From Streptomyces cyaneofuscatus (lineage in GTDB: Bacteria; Actinomycetota; Actinomycetes; Streptomycetales; Streptomycetaceae): DNA of 64,000 nucleotides. The stretch is taken from positions 186,001-250,000 of the forward strand of contig NZ_JOEM01000007.1 in the NCBI RefSeq assembly GCF_000718135.1, written 5' to 3'. The translations under genes and the position numbers were made by a program. The first letter of the stretch is position 1; every line of letters begins with the position of its first letter. The notes under the pieces are model-generated. The model saw only the letters and a list, made by a program, of their open reading frames with translations, was not told where the DNA came from and made no database searches. This document shows, in pieces, positions 1-7,660 of the stretch.

Positions 1-1176
1 GCTGACGCGGTGGCCATCTTCCGCGTAGTGGACGGCGTCGAAGCGGGTGCGCGGCCTTCCCACGCATCCACCCCAACGCCGCCGGAGCGTGTGGGGCTTG
101 CCCCCGGTCTGCCTTCCCTGCCCCCTCTGGACGCCGACTTCATGCTGGGGCAGGTCGCCCAGCGGGCCATCAAGAGCCAGGAGGCTCGACTTCTGGTCTT
201 CCCGCCCGACGGACCTCCCGACGAAGGGCTCTCGAACGTTTCCGTACGGTGGCTGCGCAAGGCCGGAGCGACTGGCATGGCGTTGGTGCCCGTGGTGGTG
301 GACGGCCGGACCGTCGCGCTGGCGACGATCGCGACCTGCCGGGGCAACCCGCCCCCGGACGAGGCCGACCTCTCGCTGCTGCGGGACGTCTTCCAGCAGA
401 TGAGCGGGCCGCTGCGCCGGACGATGGAGCTGCAGACCATCCGCAGCAGGGCACTCGCGCTACAGCAGTCGTTCCTCGCGGCCCCGCCGGCCATCGACGG
501 TCTCACGATCACAGCGCTCTACCATCCGGCGGACTCGGCGGCGGAGGTCGGCGGGGACTGGTACGACGCCGTCCGGCTCTCCCTCGACGCCCTCGCCCTG
601 TCCATCGGCGATATCGCGGGGCACGACCTCGACGCGGCCATGGCGATGGGACGCGTCAACAGCATCCTGCGGGGACTCGCCTACGACTGCGGCCCGGCCG
701 CCGATCCGGCGTCCACGCTGGGGCGTCTCGACCGCATCGTGCAGGCGCTCGACAGTCCGTCGATGGTCACGGCGGTGCACGCGGTCCTGCACCGCCGGAC
801 GCGCGGCAGCTGGCACATCGCCCTGTCCAACGCCGGGCATCCGCCGCCCCTGGTCATCCCAGCGGACGCCCCGTCGCGGTATCTGCACGGCCTGACAGCC
901 CCGGACCCGCCCTTGTGCGTCACCGACTCCCTCGCCCGCACCACCCTCGACGCGGACCTGCACGCAGGGGACATCCTGGTGCTCTACACCGACGGGCTGG
1001 TGGAGACGCGAGAGACGGACATCGGTGACAACCTTCAGCGGTTGCGTGAACGCTCCGACGTGCTGGCCCGCCGGGGCATGCCCCTGCCTTCCTTGATCCG
1101 CAGCCTTCTGCCACCTCTGCACCACCGCCGGGACGACATCGCCATGATCGCCCTGCAAGCCCGGCCGGACTCATGA
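1..1176 (+). CDS. SpoIIE-family PP2C protein phosphatase, 5'-truncated by window edge
   Basis: The frame is already open at base 1 (Ala-Asp-Ala before the GTG at 10), so the gene very likely begins outside the window. What is visible is a GAF-like stretch (roughly the first 140 residues) followed by a SpoIIE/PP2C phosphatase domain with the metal-binding signatures GGDWYD, SIGDIAGHD, LYTDGL and a late RDDIA. Proteins of this family dephosphorylate anti-anti-sigma factors or similar Ser-phosphoproteins in Streptomyces stress and development signalling. That target is family knowledge; nothing here names it. A DUF574 methyltransferase and a second SpoIIE phosphatase follow on the same strand. 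No HATPase domain is fused at its C-terminus, unlike the gene at 2361. Confidence 0.85.
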   Translation, partial: ADAVAIFRVVDGVEAGARPSHASTPTPPERVGLAPGLPSLPPLDADFMLGQVAQRAIKSQEARLLVFPPDGPPDEGLSNVSVRWLRKAGATGMALVPVVVDGRTVALATIATCRGNPPPDEADLSLLRDVFQQMSGPLRRTMELQTIRSRALALQQSFLAAPPAIDGLTITALYHPADSAAEVGGDWYDAVRLSLDALALSIGDIAGHDLDAAMAMGRVNSILRGLAYDCGPAADPASTLGRLDRIVQALDSPSMVTAVHAVLHRRTRGSWHIALSNAGHPPPLVIPADAPSRYLHGLTAPDPPLCVTDSLARTTLDADLHAGDILVLYTDGLVETRETDIGDNLQRLRERSDVLARRGMPLPSLIRSLLPPLHHRRDDIAMIALQARPDS

Positions 1177-1265
1177 CCGCGCCTCTCGCGAATCTCACCG
1201 TTTGCACCCGGAAGAGTGTCTCCATACCGTCGAGAAAGCCCGTCCCCGGATGAGAGAGGCACCGC

Positions 1266-2075
1266 ATGAACACGCCGAACGACCATCAGGGCAAGCTAGC
1301 GACCTCACGCGCCCACTCCGCCCGGGTGTACGACTACATCCTGGGTGGCAAAGACCACTACCCCGTGGATGAGGAAGCGGGCGACGCCATGTGCCGACAC
1401 TGGCCCGCCCTGCCCGTGCACATGATGGAAAACCGCCGGTTCATGCACCGCGCGGCGCGCTTCCTGGCAGAGGAGCGAGGCATCCGCCAGTTCCTCGACA
1501 TCGGAACCGGTCTTCCGACGTCCCCGAACCTGCACGAGATCGCGCAGGAAGTGGCCCCGGAATCGCACGTAGTCTACGTCGACAACGATCCCATCGTCCT
1601 CGCTCACGCCCGCGCCCTGCTGCAGAGTTCGCCCGAGGGCGCAACCGCCTACGTGGACGCGAACATGCACGACCCCGGCACCATCCTGGACAGTCCCGAG
1701 TTCCGCGAGCTCATCGACCTGAACCGGCCCGTCGGCCTCATGGTCATCGGCATCATGCACTTCATCCTGCCCCCTGACGACCGGCGTCTGGTCCAGGACC
1801 TGCTGAACCCGCTGCCCTCCGGCAGCTACCTGGCGATGACCATCGGCACCGCGGACTTCGCGCCCGAGGAGGTGAACCGGGTCGCCCAGGAGTACCGTGA
1901 GCAAGGTATGCCCTTTGTCTTGCGAGATCTACGAACCGCCACCTCGTTCTTCGACGGCCTGGAACTGCAGGATCCCGAGGTCACCCAGGTGCATGCATGG
2001 CGCCCCGGCCCGGAGCAGAACGGCATCGACGGCCGCGACATCGCCATGTACGGAGCGGTCGCCAGGAAACCCTGA
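1266..2075 (+). CDS. SAM-dependent methyltransferase, DUF574 (PF04672) family
   Basis: This 269-residue protein has the signature opening of the actinobacterial DUF574 family (YDYILGGKDHYPVD around residues 22-35). A Rossmann SAM-binding motif FLDIGTGLPTSPN lies near residue 76 and an acidic loop YVDNDP near residue 104. The family is strongly expanded in Streptomyces; the substrates of most members are unknown. The ATG at 1266 follows a GAGAGAGG purine run. It lies about 90 bp after the first phosphatase and 285 bp before the next one, all on one strand. That is compatible with a shared signalling role, but no direct link can be shown. Confidence 0.9.
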   Translation: MNTPNDHQGKLATSRAHSARVYDYILGGKDHYPVDEEAGDAMCRHWPALPVHMMENRRFMHRAARFLAEERGIRQFLDIGTGLPTSPNLHEIAQEVAPESHVVYVDNDPIVLAHARALLQSSPEGATAYVDANMHDPGTILDSPEFRELIDLNRPVGLMVIGIMHFILPPDDRRLVQDLLNPLPSGSYLAMTIGTADFAPEEVNRVAQEYREQGMPFVLRDLRTATSFFDGLELQDPEVTQVHAWRPGPEQNGIDGRDIAMYGAVARKP

Positions 2076-2360
2076 AGTACGGCGGGACACGAGATGACCG
2101 GGTGCGCCGCACTCGCGATCACTACTCGCGGCACAGCATGTCAGCTCTCGCCGAGGGGTGCTCCGAGCAGGGAACGGAGTAGTTGACAGGAGCGATCCGG
2201 GCCGGGCCGACCCGCGAGCCAAACCAGTAGGACCGGGAACGGGCGCCGGAGCACCGTCTCTGAACAGGCCATCCAACGAGGGTCACCCGGAGGTGCCGCC
2301 GCTGTTTCCGGTGCACACTGGGCACCAAGAGGCGTCGAGTCCTGCTTGGGAGGCGGAAGA
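2076..2360. other. Intergenic region without a supported gene
   Basis: About 285 bases separate the methyltransferase from the next phosphatase. I find no convincing coding frame on either strand; short frames here lack ribosome sites and family resemblance. The promoter of the 2361 gene presumably lies in it. The ribosome-binding run GGGAGGCGG is at its very end. Confidence 0.5.
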
Positions 2361-4169
2361 GTGAACGCCGGCAGTGGTAAACGGCGTCTGTCCTACCGGG
2401 GCTCCGCCGGACGGCGCTCGGTCGGCGCGAACGTGCGGTTCCGCCGGAGCAAAGGCCTCCTGCCACCCGACCGGTTCACCACCCGTAGCCGACTTGCCTG
2501 GCTGAACTCCGCCAGCTCCCGCATCGGCACGACTCTGGATTTGGAGCGCACCGCTCTAGAACTCGCCGAGTTCACGGTGCCCAGTTTCGCCGACGGAGCG
2601 GCTGTGGACATCCTCGAGAGTGTCCTGCGAGGTGACGAGGGCTTCCGGAAGAGCGAACCCGGCATCCCACAGATGCGAGCCATGGCGCTGTGCGCCATCG
2701 AAGAGCTCTCCGACCTGGAGCCGACCCCGGTGGGCGAGACCTTCGTGCACGCCAAGGAGCCGCACGAGACGCTGCTCCACCGGTACGTCCTTCGGCAAGG
2801 CAAGCCCGTGCTGCTGAGCAGGGTGCGCGACGACGATTTCATCCGCGTCGCGCCCACCGCGAGCGCCGCCGCACAGCTGCGCGCCGCCGGCGTGCACAGC
2901 TACCTGGCCGTGCCCCTGATCGCCCGTGGGCTGCTGCTCGGCAGCGCCGACTTCGTGCGCGGCCGTGGAACTCCGCCGTTCTCCACGACCGACGTGGCGC
3001 TGGCGGAGCAGCTCGCTTCCAAGGCGGCGGTCTTCATCGACAACGCGCGACTGTACGGGCGGGAGCGTGAGCACGTCGTCTCGTTGCAGCGTTCCTTGTT
3101 GCCGCGCGTCACTCCGGCGACGCCGGGCCTGCTGGTGCACTCCGAGTACGCGCCCGCGGCGGCACATCAAGGCGTGGGCGGGGACTGGTACGACGTGATG
3201 GCCCTGCCCGGCGGACGGACGGCCCTGATGGTGGGCGATGTCATGGGGCACGGGTTGCCGGCCGCCGCGACCATGGGGCGCCTGCGGACGGTGGCCCGCG
3301 CACTGATGACTCTGGACATGGCCCCTGAGCGGATCCTCGCGCGGCTCGACCTGGCCACCCGCGACCTGGAGGACGAGCAGGTCTCCACCTGCCTGTGCGC
3401 GGTCTACGACCCCGCCGACTCCTCCTACACGCTGGCGAGCGCCGGGCACCTGCCACCGCTGCTCCTCGACGGGCACGGCGCCGCCGACCTCGTCCCGGTG
3501 CCGATCGGCGCGCCGCTGGGGGCGGGCGTGATCCCGTACGACCCCTTGCGGCTGCGCGTCCCTGACGGTGCCCACCTGGTCATGTACACGGACGGCCTGA
3601 TCAAGTCCCGGGACGCCGACGTGGACGCCCAGTTGGACCGGCTGCGTACGGCAGCGCTAGGCCTTCCGCCCGGAACGCTTGAGAAGGGGGGTCTGGTGGA
3701 GCGCGCCCCGGCCGCCGCCCCCCGGTTCGATGAGGCCGTGCTCCTCGTCACCACGAGCGTCGCACTCCCGGCGGGGGACCTGAGGGTGTGGGAGCTGCCG
3801 CAGGACGGCCGGGCCGCCTCGGCCGCCCGCGGTCTCGTCACCGGCCAGCTCGCGTCATGGGACCTCGAGGAGCTCGCCGACGTCTCCGAGCTCGTCGTCT
3901 CCGAACTGGTCGGCAACGCACTGCGCTACGGGAACGGCCCCGGCACACTACGGCTGCTGCGCGGGGAACGCCTCGTCGTGGAGGTGTCGGACACCGGCCC
4001 CGACCTGCCCCAGATCCAGCACGCGGGCCTGAGCGACGAGGGCGGACGGGGCCTTCAACTCATCAACATGCTGTGCCGCCGCTGGGGTTCATCCCGCACG
4101 GCCACAGGCAAGATCGTCTGGGCGGAACAGAACATGCCGTCATGGGTCTTGGCTGCGCACCAGGCGTAG
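2361..4169 (+). CDS. GAF-SpoIIE-HATPase multidomain phosphatase/anti-sigma kinase
   Basis: The 602-residue protein has three modules. A GAF domain spans about residues 55-240 (ends with FIDNARLYGRER, the usual exit helix). A SpoIIE PP2C domain spans about 245-450 (GGDWYDV, GDVMGHG, MYTDGL). A C-terminal GHKL ATPase domain of the anti-sigma-factor type has an N box (SELVGNALRYG), a G1 box (EVSDTGPDLP) and a G2 box (GGRGLQL). Such proteins combine phosphatase and kinase activity in partner-switching control of alternative sigma factors; the ligand of the GAF domain is unknown. The GTG at 2361 is preferred over an upstream TTG because GGGAGGCGG sits 6-8 bases before it. Confidence 0.88.
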   Translation: MNAGSGKRRLSYRGSAGRRSVGANVRFRRSKGLLPPDRFTTRSRLAWLNSASSRIGTTLDLERTALELAEFTVPSFADGAAVDILESVLRGDEGFRKSEPGIPQMRAMALCAIEELSDLEPTPVGETFVHAKEPHETLLHRYVLRQGKPVLLSRVRDDDFIRVAPTASAAAQLRAAGVHSYLAVPLIARGLLLGSADFVRGRGTPPFSTTDVALAEQLASKAAVFIDNARLYGREREHVVSLQRSLLPRVTPATPGLLVHSEYAPAAAHQGVGGDWYDVMALPGGRTALMVGDVMGHGLPAAATMGRLRTVARALMTLDMAPERILARLDLATRDLEDEQVSTCLCAVYDPADSSYTLASAGHLPPLLLDGHGAADLVPVPIGAPLGAGVIPYDPLRLRVPDGAHLVMYTDGLIKSRDADVDAQLDRLRTAALGLPPGTLEKGGLVERAPAAAPRFDEAVLLVTTSVALPAGDLRVWELPQDGRAASAARGLVTGQLASWDLEELADVSELVVSELVGNALRYGNGPGTLRLLRGERLVVEVSDTGPDLPQIQHAGLSDEGGRGLQLINMLCRRWGSSRTATGKIVWAEQNMPSWVLAAHQA

Positions 4170-4674
4170 TCAGGTGCGGACGCTCAGCGGGACGGGTGTG
4201 CGGCGGGGCCATGGTGCGTCTACCCGCTCCGAGGTGGCAGCCCGAAACGCTTTCGCCGGCAAGCCTCCCGGATACGTGCCGAACTCGGGGCATTCCCAGC
4301 GGTAGAAGCAGGACCAGAAGCTCACCACACGTCGTTCTGTGCGGGCGAAGAACATCAGGATTCCGAGCGATGGACTCCCCACGGAGTCCGCGCTGGACCA
4401 AGTCCGGGACGCCAAGCCCGGCCGGCCCTCGGTGGATCGCCTCAAGGGTCTCCACCACGTACTCGCCGGCCAGCTGCACGACGAACGGGACCACCCACGC
4501 CTCGTCCAGCCTCACGATCTGTTCGAGGTGGCGCCGACGGACACTGCCATCGCAGTGCCGGGAGTACCGGCAGCGCAAGATCACCTGCTGGATACCGGAC
4601 AGTGAACGCACCACGTCGGCGTTCGGCTCATCGTGATAGATCCGCGAGGGAATGGTGACGCTCTCACCCCACAC
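4170..4674 (-). pseudogene. Streptomyces-specific conserved protein, split by a one-base frameshift
   Basis: Two overlapping minus-strand frames join into one sensible protein. The upstream frame carries SVTIPSRIYHDEP, an RCRYSRHCDG segment, the HLEQIVRLDEAWVVPFVVQ core and a VVETLEAIHRG helix. The downstream frame carries MFFARTERRVVSFWSCFYRW and ECPEFGTYPGG. Both halves resemble one family of hypothetical Streptomyces proteins known to me only by sequence pattern. The join needs removal of one base (a C on the plus strand at about 4353), between ARNPD and FFARTE. The start is uncertain; a GTG at 4672-4674 fits best. It is either a decayed gene or a sequencing indel. No function is known. 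Confidence 0.6.
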
Positions 4675-4980
4675 CTCAACCTGAGACGGGTCCTCAGGCG
4701 TTCCTCGTGCCCCTGCAAGACTCCACGAAGCCGTCCAACGGACAGAGCTTCTGGAGGCCGCTTCCCGTGCGACCGGTAGTTGAGCAGCTCGACTCCGCGA
4801 GCCTGAGCTGACGTTTCCGTACACCTTGGAGCCGGAACCGCAGTCCCGCTCCCCCGCCGGCCACTGGAGACCAAGCCCTGGGCCGCCGACCTCGACCAGC
4901 CCGGGATTCCGGCGGTCGCACTCGAGATGACCGTCCGAGCGCCGGCCGCACCGGAACTTGAGGCCGGGTCTGGACGGGCC
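4675..4980. other. Intergenic region, no supported gene
   Basis: Roughly 300 bases between the frameshifted gene and marR. Short frames exist on both strands but none has a plausible ribosome site or family resemblance. It may hold an extended or degraded 5' part of the frameshifted gene at 4170-4674. Confidence 0.4.
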
Positions 4981-5469
4981 TCAGGCGAAGTCGTCGGGGA
5001 CGATGTGCATCTTCTCCGCGATCCGGGTGAGGGCCTTCTGGTCGGCGGTGCTGAGGGAATCCAGGACGAGACCGCGTACGGCGCGTAGATGGGTGGGAGC
5101 CGCCTGGTCCACGATGTCGAAGCCTGCGTCGGTCAGTTCGGCGAGGGTGTAACGCCCGTCGGCCGGATCAGGGCTTCGGACGACCCAGCCGCGTTGCTCA
5201 CACCGTTTGATGACGTTGGACAGCCGAGAGAGGGATCCGCTGGCGAGGAAGGCGAGCTCACCCATCCGCAGCCGGCGTCGTGGGGCTTCGGAAAGATGGC
5301 TGAGCACGAGGTACTCGAACAAGGTGATGCCGTGCTCTTCCCGGAGCGGCGATTCCAGCTTGCCCGGCAGCAGCAGGACCAGGGAGATCAACCCCGTCCA
5401 GGCCGCCTTCTCCTGGCTGTTGAGCCAGCGCGGTTCCTCGCCACTCCCACGTTCGCCGCTGTCGCTCAT
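4981..5469 (-). CDS. MarR-family transcriptional regulator
   Basis: The 162-residue protein has the MarR winged-helix layout. It includes FEYLVLSHLSEAPRRRLRMGELA, the recognition region SLSRLSNVIKRCEQRGWV, and the wing RSPDPADGRYTLAELTDAG. The ATG at 5469 is chosen because AGGAGGAGG lies just upstream; an in-frame codon seven residues earlier has no such site. It is divergent from the ridA-like gene, and the intergenic region carries two copies of a 19-base repeat. MarR proteins usually repress their own gene and the divergent neighbour and release DNA on binding a small molecule. That is inferred here from arrangement. Confidence 0.92.
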   Translation of the reverse strand: MSDSGERGSGEEPRWLNSQEKAAWTGLISLVLLLPGKLESPLREEHGITLFEYLVLSHLSEAPRRRLRMGELAFLASGSLSRLSNVIKRCEQRGWVVRSPDPADGRYTLAELTDAGFDIVDQAAPTHLRAVRGLVLDSLSTADQKALTRIAEKMHIVPDDFA

Positions 5470-5516
5470 AAACCCTCCTCCTGGGGTCACCCGATCCTCG
5501 GGAAGACCTCTTCTTT

Positions 5517-5568
5517 ACTTTGCGCTTGAAGTCATCCCCTGCTATGTTGACTTTACGCGTGAAGTCAT
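5517..5568. promoter_or_regulatory. Duplicated MarR-type operator between marR and ridA-like gene
   Basis: Two direct copies of a 19-base element, ACTTTGCGCTTGAAGTCAT at 5517-5535 and ACTTTACGCGTGAAGTCAT at 5550-5568, lie 33 bp apart. The second contains a near-perfect 16-base palindrome (ACTTTACGCGTGAAGT). It overlaps a possible -35 element TTGACT at 5547. Position and symmetry suggest binding of the adjacent MarR dimer on the same DNA face three turns apart. Confidence 0.7.
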
Positions 5569-5611
5569 ATCAGGGCAACGTGCGGCCCTGGAGAGAGGGA
5601 GATGGAGCACC

Positions 5612-6040
5612 ATGGACACAGTCACTTTCGGCATCGTTCCGGGCTTTGGCGAGAAGCTTCACGATGCCCTGGGCTACAGCAGCGCCGTCCGCGTCGGGGA
5701 CCGGGTCGAGATTTCCGGCCAGGCAGGTGTGGACGACGACCTGAACATCCCCGACTCGCTGGAGGAGGAGATCGTCCAGGCCTTCGAGAACGTGGGGCGC
5801 GCGCTCGCCACGGTCGGCGCGACCTGGCATGACGTCATCCACGTCAACTCGTACCACAAAGTCGCCCCCGGGGAGGGGGTCATCAGCGAGGACGTCAACC
5901 GCATCATGGCCGACCAATTCCGCCTCCGCCTGGATGGCCGCGCGCCGGTCTGGACCGAAACCGGCGTCACCGTCCTCGGCCTTGCCGCCATGCGCGTGGA
6001 GATCCGCGTCACCGCAATCGCGAGCTCCGCCGGCAATTGA
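5612..6040 (+). CDS. RidA/YjgF/YER057c-family protein
   Basis: The 142-residue protein has the Rid fold signature: ALGYSSAVRVGDRVEISGQAGVD, a central DVIHVNSYH strand and the C-terminal strand VEIRVTAIA. RidA proper hydrolyses reactive enamine/imine intermediates with a conserved Arg in the loop before the last strand. Here that loop reads GLAAMRVEIRV and I do not see the canonical Arg position. It therefore resembles the Rid4-7 type subfamilies rather than archetypal RidA. The ATG at 5612 follows a GAGAGAGGGAGATGGAG purine stretch. It is divergent from the MarR gene and probably its target. Confidence 0.88.
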   Translation: MDTVTFGIVPGFGEKLHDALGYSSAVRVGDRVEISGQAGVDDDLNIPDSLEEEIVQAFENVGRALATVGATWHDVIHVNSYHKVAPGEGVISEDVNRIMADQFRLRLDGRAPVWTETGVTVLGLAAMRVEIRVTAIASSAGN

Positions 6041-6063
6041 CCCCTCACCCAGTCACCCTTCGC

Positions 6064-6126
6064 TCCCTCATCAGGTATTCGTCGTTCCAAGCAGCCCCGC
6101 CGCGGGGCCGCCCCGCTGATGAGGGA
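6064..6126. terminator. Nested hairpin downstream of the ridA-like gene
   Basis: Outer arms TCCCTCATCAG (6064-6074) and CTGATGAGGGA (6116-6126) are exact inverted repeats. They enclose an inner GC hairpin (GCCCCG/CGGGGC, about 6094-6108). The position, 24 bp after the ridA-like stop codon, suggests a rho-independent style terminator; another RNA structure is possible. Confidence 0.5.
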
Positions 6127-6242
6127 CTGAACGTTGACCAGATTGAACCGCGCCCACCAGCACCCACGGCGAAGGTCAGGCCCTGCCCTGCCCGCCGCAG
6201 GGCCGGCGTCCTGTTCGCAACGCTTCGCGACGGAACCTTCCG

Positions 6243-6494
6243 CTACTCGCCGACGGCCACCCAGATGCCATGCCGACAAGGCCGGAAGTCCACGAGAACT
6301 ACCCGGCGTCCGTCAATGGCCGGGTCCTCGACACGCGACACGACGCTTTCCGGGCCCTCGTCACAGATCGGACATGACACGAGCGCGGGATAGTCGGGTC
6401 GCTGAAGGACTCCGAGGAGCACCTCCTCTTCCCTGGACAGCAGAGCTGCCCTGAGGTCAGCCAGCCAGGCACCTGTCATGTGAAGGCGATCCAT
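6243..6494 (-). CDS. Small hypothetical protein with a CPIC/CRH zinc-like motif
   Basis: An 83-residue protein starts at the ATG at 6494 with GGAGGAGAAAGAC directly before it. It is largely alpha-helical at the N-terminus (WLADLRAALLSREEEVLLGVLQ). It then shows SCPICDEG and, near the end, FRPCRHGIW, which could form a Cys2-Cys/His metal site. I do not recognise a named family. It lies about 45 bp downstream of another small ORFan on the same strand, and such pairs are common in plasmid- or phage-derived islands. Function unknown. Confidence 0.65.
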   Translation of the reverse strand: MDRLHMTGAWLADLRAALLSREEEVLLGVLQRPDYPALVSCPICDEGPESVVSRVEDPAIDGRRVVLVDFRPCRHGIWVAVGE

Positions 6495-6538
6495 GTCTTT
6501 CTCCTCCGGGGCTGCCACAGTGCCGGGCGGATGCGGGG

Positions 6539-6745
6539 TCACGGGGTACGGGCTGGCTGGTCGTCCTGCCATACCCAGCGGCCGTGGATATCGGGTGCAT
6601 AGATGCTGCTGCCGCCAGGGTAGGTACAGCCGTCGTTGGGAAGCCCGACCCAGGGATCCTCATCCGTGAGGGTCACGGGGGTGGTTTGCCCATCCAGCGG
6701 TCCGCCGTGCAGTTCGACTGTGATCGAGATGCCGTTGTCGCTCAT
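6539..6745 (-). CDS. Small hypothetical protein with GGPLDGQ motif
   Basis: This is a 68-residue protein with the opening ISITVELHGGPLDGQ. That motif recurs in short actinobacterial and phage proteins of unknown function. It is rich in aromatic and acidic residues, without membrane segments or cysteine pairs. The upstream ribosome site is weak (GCAGAAGAG about 6 bases before ATG). It is probably cotranscribed with the gene at 6243-6494. Nothing in the sequence indicates its function. Confidence 0.55.
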   Translation of the reverse strand: MSDNGISITVELHGGPLDGQTTPVTLTDEDPWVGLPNDGCTYPGGSSIYAPDIHGRWVWQDDQPARTP

Positions 6746-7169
6746 GTCACTCTTCTGCCCCGACAGGTACAGACCAATTGCGGTGGCCAGTCAGCCGCGA
6801 CAGGCGCAGCCGTCGACCTCATTGCTGTCCGTCAAGGAACTGCACGTCCCCGTGCCCCAACCGGAACACCTCCGCGTCCGCCGGGGTGTTCCGCTTCTTC
6901 GACCAGAGGACTAGCGCAATCATCAGTGCTCCCCGCGCCGGCGCGGGGGCGTTCCGCTGCGCGGGAGGCAGTCGTTCCGGCCCTTGCCGCTCTTCCCGCC
7001 GACGCGGCGCCAAGCCGGCCCCGGAGCGACTCGCCGGCTCGCCGCCGCCACGGGCCGACAGTCAGGGGTGCGCTCCGTGCGGACCAAGATCCGGGCCATA
7101 CGCGGACCAGCCGCCTACAGCTTGGCCGTATAGTGGCCGTTTCCGCTGGTCAAAGGCAGCGTGAGGCGT

Positions 7170-7204
7170 GTACGACCAGAAGACGAAGAACCTTCTGGTC
7201 GTAC
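7170..7204. repeat. Perfect 13-bp inverted repeat (hairpin)
   Basis: GTACGACCAGAAG at 7170-7182 is mirrored exactly by CTTCTGGTCGTAC at 7192-7204 with a 9-base loop. It could be a transcription terminator or a mobile-element remnant; no T-tract follows. Confidence 0.7.
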
Positions 7205-7239
7205 TCGGCGCAGAAGGTGGGCTTCTTCTAGGTACAGCT

Positions 7240-7281
7240 GAAGGGCGCCTGATGGGGAGTTTTCCCTGGCAGGCGCCCTTC
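7240..7281. terminator. Hairpin downstream of the small membrane protein gene
   Basis: GAAGGGCGCCTG (7240-7251) and CAGGCGCCCTTC (7270-7281) are exact inverted repeats. On the minus strand they follow the stop codon of the 7364-7660 gene by about 80 bp, so a terminator is the likely role. Confidence 0.55.
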
Positions 7282-7363
7282 GTCGCGCGCCTGCCAGGAA
7301 TGTGGCGCAAGGCCGGAAGAGGACCTGGAGGGTCGCGGAGCGGCTCGGTGCCGGCCCTTCGCG

Positions 7364-7660
7364 TCACGTCGTGGGGCGGCGGCGGGCTCGTAGCAGGTGG
7401 AGACCCTTCACGGCGTACACACCGACCATCAGCACGAAACCGGGGGCCAACAGCCAGACCCAGGTTTCCGCCACCACGAGACTCAGCAGCAGACCACCCA
7501 TCAGCATCACGCCCGCGACCGTGTCGAGCAGATCCAGGCCCGCCCCGGAACGTTCCCCGGGGCCGGACCGACGCCACCGACGGATGGACGGAACCAGGCC
7601 GAGGGCCTGCACGACGAGCAGAGCCAGAGCGACCCAGATCAACCAGCCAGGTATGTCCAC
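7364..7660 (-). CDS. Small integral membrane protein, hypothetical
   Basis: The 98-residue protein starts at a GTG (7660). Hydrophobic stretches are LIWVALALLVVQALGLV near the N-terminus and GVMLMGGLLLSLVVAE plus WLLAPGFVLMVGVYAV later, giving two or three membrane segments and a basic C-terminus (LLRARRRPTT). Its start overlaps the 3' end of the preceding polytopic membrane gene by about 20 bp. This indicates cotranscription and translational coupling. No family is recognised. Confidence 0.7.
   Translation of the reverse strand: MDIPGWLIWVALALLVVQALGLVPSIRRWRRSGPGERSGAGLDLLDTVAGVMLMGGLLLSLVVAETWVWLLAPGFVLMVGVYAVKGLHLLRARRRPTT

Larger units (their letters stand above)
6746..7363. other. Gene-poor region with two hairpins
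   Basis: No convincing coding frame is seen in these ~600 bases. Two exact inverted repeats stand out. One has 13-bp arms at 7170-7182 and 7192-7204 with a 9-base loop. The other has 12-bp arms at 7240-7251 and 7270-7281. A short frame encoding an Arg-rich peptide that ends in TFWSYSAQKVGFF runs across the first hairpin (stop at 7229-7231), but it cannot be supported as a gene. Confidence 0.5.

Noticed and set aside
4339..4605. An 88-codon plus-strand frame with an ATG
   Set aside because: The minus strand of the same stretch encodes the family-like frameshifted protein; the plus frame has no family character.
6064..6126. Nested stem-loop considered as a tRNA-like structure
   Set aside because: No acceptor-stem/T-loop sequence (GGTTCGAATCC-type) or anticodon arm is present; a terminator explains it better.
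7170..7231. Short Arg-rich peptide frame through the hairpin
   Set aside because: It overlaps a perfect inverted repeat, has no ribosome site and no relatives I recognise.
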